Translations under genes and position numbers: made by a program
Notes under the pieces: generated by a model
Seen by the model: the letters and a program-made list of their open reading frames with translations, nothing else
What the model was told of the DNA's origin: nothing
Database searches by the model: none
NCBI GenBank assembly: GCA_902792115.1
Contig: CADAYJ010000006.1
Coordinates: forward strand, 1 to 34,640
From: an uncultured Ruminococcus sp.
Lineage (GTDB): Bacteria > Bacillota > Clostridia > Oscillospirales > Acutalibacteraceae
Direction: 5' to 3'
Length of the DNA: 34,640 nucleotides
In this document: positions 18,013 through 24,210 of the stretch, in pieces
How positions within the stretch are numbered: the stretch's first letter is position 1
Layout of the letters: every line of letters begins with the position of its first letter

Positions 18013-18044
18013 TGTGGAAAATGTTGATAAGTCTATGTGGAATG
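18013..18044 (-). promoter_or_regulatory. DnaA-box cluster
   Basis: Three 9-mers in the same orientation lie within 32 bases: TGTGGAAAA (18013-18021), TGTTGATAA directly adjoining (18022-18030) and TGTGGAATG (18036-18044). On the minus strand they read TTTTCCACA, TTATCAACA and CATTCCACA, close to the consensus TTATNCACA. Confidence 0.7.
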
Positions 18045-18285
18045 TTATGGAAATGAGGAAAAATATTCCGGTTTGGTTCCTTTAGAAATCGAACACTTTA
18101 TGAATTAAATGTGAACGATTGAAAATTTGATGTTATTGTATATATAAATATGAAAAGGGAATGGGGGACAGCATTTTTTTCGGACTTCCTTCTTCGCCCC
18201 GGATAGGCGAGGGGGAGCTGAAAACAATCGCTGCCAATGTGTATTTTACGGAAAAAATCCCCTATTCAAATGGTTTCTCTCCTGT

Positions 18286-18328
18286 GCCTCCGGCTGCCTG
18301 TTTTTAAAAGCAGGGCATAAAAACTTCG
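18286..18328 (+). repeat. Degenerate copy of the hairpin-repeat core in the origin spacer
   Basis: GCCTCCGGC, a hairpin CCTGTTTTT/AAAAGCAGG (18297-18314), then GGGCATAAAAACTT follow in the same order as GCCTCCGGC, CCAGCTTTTTT hairpin and GGGCAAAAAACTT of the intact repeats. The sequence has drifted but the hairpin is kept with one G-U pair. Confidence 0.5.
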
Positions 18329-18383
18329 GACAGAGAGGCTTTGAGCGTACCGGAGTGATTCTTATTCAAGTCAGGCAAAAATA

Positions 18384-19706
18384 TCACATATCCTGAATAT
18401 TCTTGATAATATCCTCGACTGTTTCCTTTAAGCGGATATCCTTTTCGAGCTTCTTTTCCATTTCCTGATTTGTGTAGACGATCGTCGAATAATGTCTTCC
18501 GCCGAATTCCTCGCCGATTGCCGTCATTGAAAGCCCCGTTACCTGGCGTACTATGTAGATAGCGACGTGACGGGCGTTAGAGAGATTTGCGCGTCTGTTT
18601 TTGACGGAGCGAATATCCTCCGGGCTTACGCCGTACGTTCTCGCTACCTCCTCTATGATTTTCTCTACCGTCACCGGCACGGGAACGTCGTTCGTCTGAA
18701 CGTCCGATATGACCTCCTGCGCTATCGCGATAGACGGCTTTTCTCCGTTGAGGTAGCTTTTTGCCTTTATCTTCTTTACAACGCCCTCGAGCTGGCGAAC
18801 GTTCGTTTTCAGCTTGTTTGCGATATATTCGCAGATGTCGTCCGGAATGTCAAAATCAAGAGATTCCGCCTTGCTCTTTAGTATAGCGATGCGCGTCTCG
18901 ATATCCGGCGGCTGAATGTCGGCGATAAGTCCCCATTCAAATCGCGTGCGGAGACGCTCCTCGAGTGTTTTTATCTCCTTCGGAGGACGGTCGGACGTCA
19001 GAACGATCTGCTTCTTCGCTTCGTAAAGAGCGTTGAAGGTGTGGAAGAATTCCTCCTGAGTAGATTCCTTGCCGCCGATAAACTGAACGTCGTCTACGAG
19101 CAGTACGTCGGCATTTCTGTATTTCTGGCGGAATTCAGCCTGATTTACGCGGCGCAGCGACTCGACTATCTCATTTGTAAAGTCGTCTCCCTTGACGTAA
19201 GCAATCTTCATATCGGGATTGTTGCTGAGCACCTCGTTGCGGATAGCGTGGAGAAGGTGAGTTTTTCCTAGACCGGAGTTGCCGTAGATAAACAGCGGAT
19301 TGTAAGCTCCTCCCGGATTCTGAGCGACGGCGAGCGATGCCGCATGAGCAAATTTGTTTGAAGAGCCTACGATATAGTTATCGAAGGTGAGCGGCGCGTC
19401 GTCCTCGTCCGATTTCTCCGCTTCGCTTGATTTGATCTCAGTCATTTCGACCTCCTCGGGAATGACGAGCTTGATATCAAACGTCTGTCCGAAGATCTCC
19501 GAAAATGCGTCGCGTATCAGCGAAAGGTAACAGCGTGTTACCGTTTCGCGGTGGAAGGCGTTCGGAACGAGCAGCCTGATCTGATTGATCTCAAAGTCGA
19601 TATCCTTCGGCTCGATGCGGCTGATCCATGTCTGAAACGCAACCTTTGTGATCCTTTGCTTGCAGTAGTCGCAGACGAGCGGCCATGTTTCTGTAAATGA
19701 ATCCAT
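18384..19706 (-). CDS. dnaA: Chromosomal replication initiator protein DnaA
   Basis: This 440-residue AAA+ protein binds DnaA boxes and melts the origin. It shows domain I at residues 1-85 (WPLVCDYCKQRITKVAFQTW), a short acidic linker, the AAA+ core with Walker A GNSGLGKT (142-149) and Walker B LLVDD (202-206), and the domain IV helix-turn-helix at the C terminus. The start at 19706 (MDSFTETWPL) fits the family. An in-frame extension to a GTG at 19826 lacks conservation and a convincing ribosome site. Domain IV is unusual: where most DnaA proteins have GGRDHTT, this one has GGRHYST (402-408), and PRQ is replaced by ARH at 378-380. A consensus promoter and a DnaA box lie upstream, so autoregulation is likely. 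Confidence 0.97.
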   Translation of the reverse strand: MDSFTETWPLVCDYCKQRITKVAFQTWISRIEPKDIDFEINQIRLLVPNAFHRETVTRCYLSLIRDAFSEIFGQTFDIKLVIPEEVEMTEIKSSEAEKSDEDDAPLTFDNYIVGSSNKFAHAASLAVAQNPGGAYNPLFIYGNSGLGKTHLLHAIRNEVLSNNPDMKIAYVKGDDFTNEIVESLRRVNQAEFRQKYRNADVLLVDDVQFIGGKESTQEEFFHTFNALYEAKKQIVLTSDRPPKEIKTLEERLRTRFEWGLIADIQPPDIETRIAILKSKAESLDFDIPDDICEYIANKLKTNVRQLEGVVKKIKAKSYLNGEKPSIAIAQEVISDVQTNDVPVPVTVEKIIEEVARTYGVSPEDIRSVKNRRANLSNARHVAIYIVRQVTGLSMTAIGEEFGGRHYSTIVYTNQEMEKKLEKDIRLKETVEDIIKNIQDM

Positions 19707-19859
19707 AGTCAGTGTAACCCCCAGTACATTATATATGAAACGAAAGAGAGCCTGCGGCTCGTCGTTCGCCGGACGGTGAAGCAGACCGCGAAACGGCTTA
19801 GAGAACCGAGTTTCCATGCGGGGCACACCTATCCATGATGAAATTCAACAATTAGAATT

Positions 19860-19888
19860 ATTATATCATAAAGCGGATTTTATTTCAA
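19860..19888 (-). promoter_or_regulatory. dnaA promoter
   Basis: Minus-strand TTGAAA (19883-19888), a 17-base spacer and TATAAT (19860-19865) form a near-consensus promoter. The predicted leader to dnaA is about 147 bases. Confidence 0.85.
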
Positions 19889-19907
19889 TAAAAAGTTGGG
19901 GTTAAAA

Positions 19908-19916
19908 TGTGGAAAA
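19908..19916 (-). promoter_or_regulatory. DnaA box upstream of dnaA
   Basis: TGTGGAAAA (minus strand TTTTCCACA) lies 19 bases upstream of the dnaA -35 hexamer. It fits autoregulation and the second half of a bipartite origin. The surrounding spacer (19707-20227) is AT-rich and otherwise holds only the dnaA leader and the rpmH promoters. Confidence 0.6.
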
Positions 19917-20027
19917 GTGTCAGAAAAATGTCAAATAATTAAGATTCTGAGGATTTTTGGAGAATTTCGTTTTTAAGGTAACATTTTTGTTCATTTTCAC
20001 GAAATTAACCTTTTGCGTTTATTTATA

Positions 20028-20056
20028 TTGACTTTTTTCGGATTTTTGGGTAAATT
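20028..20056 (+). promoter_or_regulatory. Possible upstream (second) rpmH promoter
   Basis: TTGACT (20028-20033), a 17-base spacer and TAAATT (20051-20056). A TATAAT at 20062-20067 could be an alternative -10, but then no -35 is at the right distance. Confidence 0.35.
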
Positions 20057-20157
20057 AATCCTATAATACCTGTTGCCGTACCTTGAATAAAAGCGCCGTT
20101 TTTCCGCGTGGATTCGCAATATTTGAAAAAACTCTGCTTAAATCAGCGTTTTTTCTA

Positions 20158-20187
20158 TTGACATATTGCCCGTATTTAAGGTATAAT
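20158..20187 (+). promoter_or_regulatory. rpmH promoter
   Basis: TTGACA (20158-20163), an 18-base spacer and TATAAT (20182-20187) lie 40 bases upstream of the rpmH ATG. This is a strong consensus promoter, as expected for the ribosomal protein operon. Confidence 0.85.
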
Positions 20188-20227
20188 GTTAAATTGCAAG
20201 GTTGTATACCCGAAAGGAGGGGTTAGT

Positions 20228-20362
20228 ATGCTGAGAACATATCAGCCGAAGAAGCTGCACAGAAAGAAGGAGCACGGCTTCAGAAAGAGAATGTCTGACC
20301 GCAACGGTCGTAAGGTGTTGGCTCGCCGCAGAGCTAAGGGCAGAAAGAGACTGACATACTGA
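20228..20362 (+). CDS. rpmH: Ribosomal protein L34
   Basis: This 44-residue, very basic protein of the large ribosomal subunit matches the bacterial L34 pattern from end to end: [19 protein letters not shown] at the start and [16 protein letters not shown] near the end. It is too short for most automated frame lists but is unmistakable. AAAGGAGGGG lies 5 bases before the ATG. It is the first gene of the rightward block, with a consensus promoter 40 bases upstream, and is followed by rnpA after 149 bases that contain a perfect hairpin. The order rpmH-rnpA-yidD-yidC-jag is conserved in most bacteria. Confidence 0.98.
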   Translation: MLRTYQPKKLHRKKEHGFRKRMSDRNGRKVLARRRAKGRKRLTY

Positions 20363-20435
20363 TCGAAGTCACTGATCCGATCATGTCCTTCAGTGTCTTC
20401 AAGAAGGATGCTCTGAATCACCTGACAGTACGCAT

Positions 20436-20461
20436 GGTATATCTTCGCATGAAGATATACC
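20436..20461 (+). other. Perfect intergenic hairpin between rpmH and rnpA
   Basis: GGTATATCTTC (20436-20446), loop GCAT and GAAGATATACC (20451-20461) form an 11-bp perfect stem. The bases after it (TGTTTGGG) are not a U tract, so it looks like an RNA processing or stabilising element, not an intrinsic terminator. It may set the ratio of rpmH to rnpA message. Confidence 0.6.
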
Positions 20462-20511
20462 TGTTTGGGCTGTCTTGGTTTCGCCGCATATAACGGCGGA
20501 GAGGGGTTATT

Positions 20512-20871
20512 ATGGCTGTTCTGGAGACTATCAAAGAGAATAACACTTTCAGACGGCTGTACAGAAGCAAAAAGTGCTACGTATACCCGCAGATCGTCGT
20601 ATACGCAGCAAAGAACCGCTTAGGAAAATTTCGTTACGGCATAACCACGAGCAAGAAGGTGGGCAATGCCGTTGCACGCAGCAGATGCAGAAGAGTCATA
20701 AGGGCGGCTCTTTCAGAGTACGCAGACGAGCTGTCGCAGTGCAAGGTAGGATATGACGTTGTGATCGTCGCAAGAAAGAAGACTGCGTTTGTAAAATCGA
20801 CGCAGCTTGCAGAGCCGATTGGAGACAGCCTGGGAAAAGCCGGGATAATCGGGGCAAAGGCGCATGAGTGA
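20512..20871 (+). CDS. rnpA: Ribonuclease P protein component
   Basis: This 119-residue basic protein pairs with the RNase P RNA to cut 5' leaders from precursor tRNAs. The family signature is visible as KKVGNAVARSRCRRVIRAA (about residues 48-66), a slightly altered form of the usual RNR motif. An aromatic/basic N-terminal part, TFRRLYRSKKCYVYPQIVVYA, precedes it, and YDVVIVARKKTA follows. Length is typical. The ATG at 20512 is preceded by GGAGAGGGG. yidD starts 7 bases after the stop. The RNase P RNA gene itself was not seen in this window. Confidence 0.95.
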   Translation: MAVLETIKENNTFRRLYRSKKCYVYPQIVVYAAKNRLGKFRYGITTSKKVGNAVARSRCRRVIRAALSEYADELSQCKVGYDVVIVARKKTAFVKSTQLAEPIGDSLGKAGIIGAKAHE

Positions 20872-20877
20872 TGAGAT

Positions 20878-21162
20878 ATGAAGAAGCTGGTTATTTGGCT
20901 CATCAGATTTTATCAGAAATATATTTCCTCTAACACGGCGCCGTGCTGCCGCTTTTCTCCGACCTGCTCACATTACGGTATTGAAGCCGTCGAGCGCTTC
21001 GGCGTTATTAAGGGCGGTGCAATGACCGTCTGGCGGATCCTTAGATGTAATCCGTGGAATCCGGGCGGATACGATCCCGTTCCGGAGAAAAAAGATAAGA
21101 AGATCAAGCGACATAAGTTTATTGAATATAAAGACGAAAAGAATACGGAAAAGAAATCATAA
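20878..21162 (+). CDS. yidD: Membrane protein insertion efficiency factor YidD
   Basis: This 94-residue protein has the YidD signature: an amphipathic N terminus [17 protein letters not shown], then [20 protein letters not shown], and [18 protein letters not shown] Lys/Glu-rich tail of about 20 residues extends the C terminus. YidD lies at the inner face of the membrane and helps YidC insert proteins. The ATG is 7 bases after rnpA, so the two are coupled. A separate promoter lies between yidD and yidC, at 21186-21214. Confidence 0.95.
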   Translation: MKKLVIWLIRFYQKYISSNTAPCCRFSPTCSHYGIEAVERFGVIKGGAMTVWRILRCNPWNPGGYDPVPEKKDKKIKRHKFIEYKDEKNTEKKS

Positions 21163-21185
21163 TTGATCGCTGCCGATCTGAGATG

Positions 21186-21214
21186 TTGAACTAATCTATT
21201 ATGCGGTATATTAT
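21186..21214 (+). promoter_or_regulatory. Internal promoter before yidC
   Basis: TTGAAC (21186-21191), a 17-base spacer and TATTAT (21209-21214) lie 35 bases upstream of the yidC ATG, in the only sizeable gap (86 bases) of the rnpA-yidC stretch. Confidence 0.55.
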
Positions 21215-21248
21215 TTTGTGTGTAAGGCGCGGTCGAAAGGGAAGTTAA

Positions 21249-22271
21249 ATGAACGCATTATTTGAATCGTTAGGCTATGTCTTCGGATATTTGCTTTGGT
21301 TTGCTTACGGTCTGGTGAAGAATTTCGCGGTAGCGATCCTTATCTTCACTGTGATCCTCAGAGCGCTCCAGTTCCCGCTTCAGATCAAAAGCCAGAAATC
21401 TATGGCAGGGACGATGCGCCTGCAGAAAAAGCAGCAGGAGATACAGGAGAAATACGGAAAAGACCGCGAAAAGGTCAACGAAGAGCTTTCAAAGCTCTAT
21501 GAGAAGGAAAACGTCAGCCCGACGAGCGGCTGCATGACGTCATTCATACCGATGTTCCTTCTTTTGGGAGTATACTACTCCATCAGAAATCCGCTTACAA
21601 ACACGCTGCATATAGCGAAGGACAGCGTAAACGCGGCTCTCGGCTTTGCAAAGGGGCTTCCGGTTGTCGGAAGCAGCATCGAGGGCTACTACGGTCAGAT
21701 CAGCTTTATGAGCCTTTACCCGGACGTTAAGAACAACGCCGAGTTTCTCGCTCACACAGGCTTTTCCGACGCAGACATCGCAAAGCTCGACTCTTTTGCG
21801 GAGGGCTTTAAGATGTTCGGCCTCAACCTTCTTGATATGCCGAACTCTCACGGACTTTGGTCGGTATTCATTCTTTTCCCGATCCTCTGCTTCGCGACGA
21901 GCTTCGCTACTACGTTCGTCTCAATGAAGATGAACGGTCAGTCCCTGAGCCTCAAGGGGCAGCAGGGCTGCATGAACTCGATGTTCCTTCTTATGCCTCT
22001 TATGTCGGCATGGATCTCATACACCGTTCCGGCGGCTATCGGTCTTTACTGGATCTATTCGAGTATCATTGGTTTTATCACAACAATTATTATACATAAA
22101 TTTTACAATGCACAAGCTCTCACCGCTCTGGATGAGGCGAGGCGCATTGCATATCTCGAAGAAAACGAAATTTCGGTCAGGCGTGCCGTCAAAGCGTACA
22201 GCGCGACCGAAAAGCCCGTGCTTGCAAAGAAGCCGCAGGGAAGCGGCAACAGGAAGAAAAAGAAAAAGTAA
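21249..22271 (+). CDS. yidC: Membrane protein insertase YidC/OxaA
   Basis: This 340-residue polytopic protein inserts and folds membrane proteins, alone or with SecYEG. About five hydrophobic segments are visible: FGYLLWFAYGLVKNFAVAILIF at the N terminus, FIPMFLLLGVYYS near 100, VFILFPILCFATSF near 210, FLLMPLMSAWIS near 250, and GLYWIYSSIIGFITTII near 265. A loop of about 85 residues lies between the second and third. LQFPLQIKSQKSMAGTMRLQKK forms the conserved cytoplasmic hairpin. The C-terminal tail is basic (KKPQGSGNRKKKKK), which may contact the ribosome. I see no lipobox at the N terminus, unlike many Firmicutes YidC proteins. GAAAGGGAAG precedes the ATG. Confidence 0.96.
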   Translation: MNALFESLGYVFGYLLWFAYGLVKNFAVAILIFTVILRALQFPLQIKSQKSMAGTMRLQKKQQEIQEKYGKDREKVNEELSKLYEKENVSPTSGCMTSFIPMFLLLGVYYSIRNPLTNTLHIAKDSVNAALGFAKGLPVVGSSIEGYYGQISFMSLYPDVKNNAEFLAHTGFSDADIAKLDSFAEGFKMFGLNLLDMPNSHGLWSVFILFPILCFATSFATTFVSMKMNGQSLSLKGQQGCMNSMFLLMPLMSAWISYTVPAAIGLYWIYSSIIGFITTIIIHKFYNAQALTALDEARRIAYLEENEISVRRAVKAYSATEKPVLAKKPQGSGNRKKKKK

Positions 22272-22308
22272 TTACTGCCTTTGCAGTATGTAAAGAGAGG
22301 TGTCAAGT

Positions 22309-23205
22309 GTGATTAAAGAATCTTTTGGAAAAGGTGACACGATAGAAGAGGCTTTGGCGCTCGCTTGTGAAGAGCTTGGCGTTGAGCCGGAAGCAGTGGA
22401 ATACGAGGTTATCAAGGAGCCTAAGGAGAAGAAATTCGGTATTTTCGGCGGAAGCCCTGCTGAGGTGCGCGCTTACATTACCGTTACTCCCGCTTCCGCA
22501 GCGGAGGATTACGTAAAGAAAATACTCAAATGTATGGGGCTTGATGATATTGAGACAAGCATCACCGAGGGCGATAATACGGCTGAGATCAACCTTACGG
22601 GCGAAGATGTCGGCTTCGTTATCGGCAGACGCGGAGAGACTCTTGACGCGCTGCAGTATCTCGCCGGTCTTGTTGCGAATCATGTTGACAATCAGTATTA
22701 CAGGATCACGATAAACACCGGCAATTACAGAGAGAAGCGCGAGGAAACTCTCAGCAGACTCGGAAAGAAGCTGGCTATCAAAGCGGTTAAGATGGGCAAG
22801 AACGTAAATCTCGAGCCGATGAACCCGTATGAGAGAAGGATCATTCACACGGCAGTTCAGCAGGTAAACGGAGCGATCTCGTTCTCCGAGGGCGAGGATC
22901 TTGAGCGTCATGTAGTAATAGCTCCCGATCCGAAGAACCCTGTAAAGCCGAGAAGAAATTACCGCGACAAGCGTCAGGGCGGACGCGGCGGCAAGGGCGG
23001 CAGAAGAAATGACCGCAGCGGTTACAGAAAGACGACTCCCTACAAGGAGAACTTCGAGCGCAAGCCGTATCAGAACCGCTACAACAAGCCCGTTGACGAC
23101 GAGATGATCACAACTCCGTCCTCAACTTTGAGCCAGAGAAGCCCGATCGAAAAGGCAGGACTTCCGCTCTTCTCAAAGATCGAGAAGAAGCCGATCGACG
23201 AATAA
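22309..23205 (+). CDS. jag: RNA-binding protein Jag / KhpB
   Basis: This 298-residue protein has the Jag layout: a Jag-N domain (IKESFGKGDTIEEALALACEELG), a KH domain with GFVIGRRGETLDALQYL, and an R3H domain with NPYERRIIHTAVQ. These are RNA-binding modules; KhpB works with KhpA in growth and division control in Firmicutes. After the R3H domain the protein has an unusual tail of about 90 residues rich in Arg, Gly, Asn and Tyr, then SPIEKAGLPLFSKIEKKP. I choose the GTG at 22309, 8 bases after AGAGAGG. A GTG at 22300 would overlap that site. A small hairpin TACTGC/GCAGTA (22274-22289) lies in the gap after yidC, and a strong terminator follows the stop. Confidence 0.93.
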   Translation: MIKESFGKGDTIEEALALACEELGVEPEAVEYEVIKEPKEKKFGIFGGSPAEVRAYITVTPASAAEDYVKKILKCMGLDDIETSITEGDNTAEINLTGEDVGFVIGRRGETLDALQYLAGLVANHVDNQYYRITINTGNYREKREETLSRLGKKLAIKAVKMGKNVNLEPMNPYERRIIHTAVQQVNGAISFSEGEDLERHVVIAPDPKNPVKPRRNYRDKRQGGRGGKGGRRNDRSGYRKTTPYKENFERKPYQNRYNKPVDDEMITTPSSTLSQRSPIEKAGLPLFSKIEKKPIDE

Positions 23206-23240
23206 AGAATAATTAACTCCCTCGTTTTTCGGGAGCAGAA

Positions 23241-23275
23241 AAAAGCGAAGGATATGATGCCTTCGCTTTTCTTAT
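23241..23275 (+). terminator. Terminator of the rpmH-jag operon
   Basis: AAAAGCGAAGG (23241-23251), loop ATATGATG and CCTTCGCTTTT (23260-23270), then CTTATT. It is an 11-bp perfect stem with a T-rich end, 36 bases past the jag stop. Confidence 0.9.
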
Positions 23276-23302
23276 TATTGATTTTGAGGTGGGCATCGTA
23301 CA

Positions 23303-23671
23303 ATGAAAGAAAAAAATAGTTTCATGAAAATAAGATATATAAACTTTATTACAGCTTATATTATTTTATTTATTGTTTCTGTCTCAGCCTGCGTTCTCAT
23401 TAAATGCGGTATCGGCTCCGATATGTCAGATGTAACCGAGGTGCTGATTATTTTCTTGTTGTCGTTTGCAGTATCTCTTTTATTTTTTTCGATCATAGCG
23501 GGAATAGTTTTCGGGATACTTGCGCTGGTAAACTTATCAATACAGATGGGGATCAGGAAAAAGAACAGCGTACACAGAAAGTTACTGAAGTTAAAATTAA
23601 TGATTATCTTTTCGGTTGTTTATGTTTTTTCCCTGATATTTGCTGTTGCTATGAATCTGGGGATAAGGTAA
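23303..23671 (+). CDS. Small hypothetical membrane protein (122 aa)
   Basis: This unrecognised protein has three hydrophobic segments: FITAYIILFIVSVSACVLI (about 15-33), VLIIFLLSFAVSLLFFSIIAGIVFGILALV (about 47-76, long enough for one or two helices) and LMIIFSVVYVFSLIFAVAMNL (about 99-119). Short basic loops RKKNSVHRKLLKLK suggest the cytoplasmic side. GAGGTG lies upstream of the ATG at a slightly long spacing. The gene stands alone between the jag terminator and repeat copy 1, is AT-richer than its neighbours, and is not part of the conserved order, so it may be a lineage-specific insertion. A later in-frame ATG (residue 8) is possible. Confidence 0.6.
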   Translation: MKEKNSFMKIRYINFITAYIILFIVSVSACVLIKCGIGSDMSDVTEVLIIFLLSFAVSLLFFSIIAGIVFGILALVNLSIQMGIRKKNSVHRKLLKLKLMIIFSVVYVFSLIFAVAMNLGIR

Positions 23672-23878
23672 TATATGAATGTATGATTGTACAGGTTAAT
23701 TGGATAGCTTTTTCCGCCTTGGAGCGGCGGATTGCGGCTTTTCAGAGGTCTGTTACTTAGGGGCATTTTCTGCCAAAATGCCCCTCTTCCAAAAACAGTC
23801 CACCGGACTGTTTTTGAAATTCACCCCTAAAAGGGCTTGGCCATAGCCTCCGGCGGCCAGCTTTTTTGTAAAAAAGCT

Positions 23879-24099
23879 GGGCAAAAAACTTTTAGTTAAT
23901 CGGCTTCGAGAAGGTCGATAGTTCGTTGTTTCGAGCGCGGCGAAATGTTATTATCCGAAAAATCAAACATCGGAACTGCCTGCGGCCGCTTGGCCGCCTG
24001 GGCAAAAAACTTTTAGTTATAAGGCTTCGAGAAGGTCGAAAGTTTTTTGTTTCAGGCGCGGCGAAATGCCATTATCTGAAAAATCAAACATCGGAACTG
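23879..24099 (+). repeat. Two direct 100-base F units in copy 1
   Basis: F1 (23879-23978) and F2 (24000-24099) both start GGGCAAAAAACTTTTAGTTA and end ATCGGAACTG. They differ at about 11 positions without gaps. In F2 the ends AAAAAACTTT and AAAGTTTTTT can pair, while in F1 that arm has decayed. The period is 121 bases, including the GC-rich hairpin between them. Confidence 0.85.
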
Positions 24100-24159
24100 T
24101 CAGCGGATACCATCCGCCCGCCGGAACTGTCAGCGGATACTATCCGCCCGCAGGAACTG
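24093..24159 (+). repeat. Tandem 30-base units (E) at the end of copy 1
   Basis: Units 24093-24122 and 24123-24152 each begin GGAACTGTCAGCGGATAC and contain a GCGGAT/ATCCGC stem. A partial third unit, GGAACTG, ends at 24159. The same 67-base array occurs inverted at 34270-34336. Confidence 0.9.
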
Positions 24160-24210
24160 ATGTGTGATAAATTATAATATTATTTATATATAATATTTAT
24201 TGGTGATATT

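Larger units (their letters stand above)
17859..18044 (-). other. oriC: Chromosomal origin, unwinding side (oriC, dnaA-dnaN spacer)
   Basis: Read from dnaA towards dnaN the order is: a DnaA-box cluster (18013-18044), weaker boxes (CTGTTCACA 17988-17996 and AGTGGAAAC 17916-17924), a G-rich stretch (17903-17907), five TAG triplets (17889-17903), and an AT-only-like stretch of duplex (about 17859-17888). This is the order of the basal unwinding system known from B. subtilis: boxes, GC-rich stretch, DnaA-trios, unwinding element. Gene orientation diverges around this area, with forks expected to travel away from it. The rest of the 630-base spacer (18045-18383) has no DnaA box I trust. It contains a degenerate repeat copy at 18286-18328. 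Confidence 0.8.
23714..24159 (+). repeat. Modular hairpin repeat, copy 1
   Basis: About 446 bases of tightly packed inverted repeats between a small membrane protein gene and mnmE. In order: CCGCC/GGCGG hairpin (23714-23730); AGGGGCATTTT/AAAATGCCCCT with loop CTGCC (23759-23785); AAAAACAGTCC/GGACTGTTTTT with loop ACC (23791-23815); a CCCT/AGGG mini-stem and GCCTCCGGCGG; CCAGCTTTTTT/AAAAAAGCTGG (23857-23880); a 100-base unit F1; a GCGGCC/GGCCGC hairpin (23982-23997); a second unit F2; and two 30-base tandem units. About 165 bases of its core are nearly identical to copy 2, and the whole order recurs inverted in copy 3. No conserved reading frame is seen. With copy flanks included, 23672-24210 has no gene. 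Confidence 0.9.

Noticed and set aside
19707..19826. A 40-codon in-frame N-terminal extension of dnaA from a GTG at 19826
   Set aside because: DnaA proteins start at the MDSFTETWPL position. The extension has no good ribosome site, and the 147-base leader can stay open by chance.
23926..24177. An 83-codon open frame across repeat copy 1, plus similar frames in copies 2 and 3 (28172-28396, 28264-28497, 34142-34345)
   Set aside because: They run through hairpins and repeat units, have no ribosome site, and the frame and peptide are not the same between copies. They are by-products of repetitive sequence.
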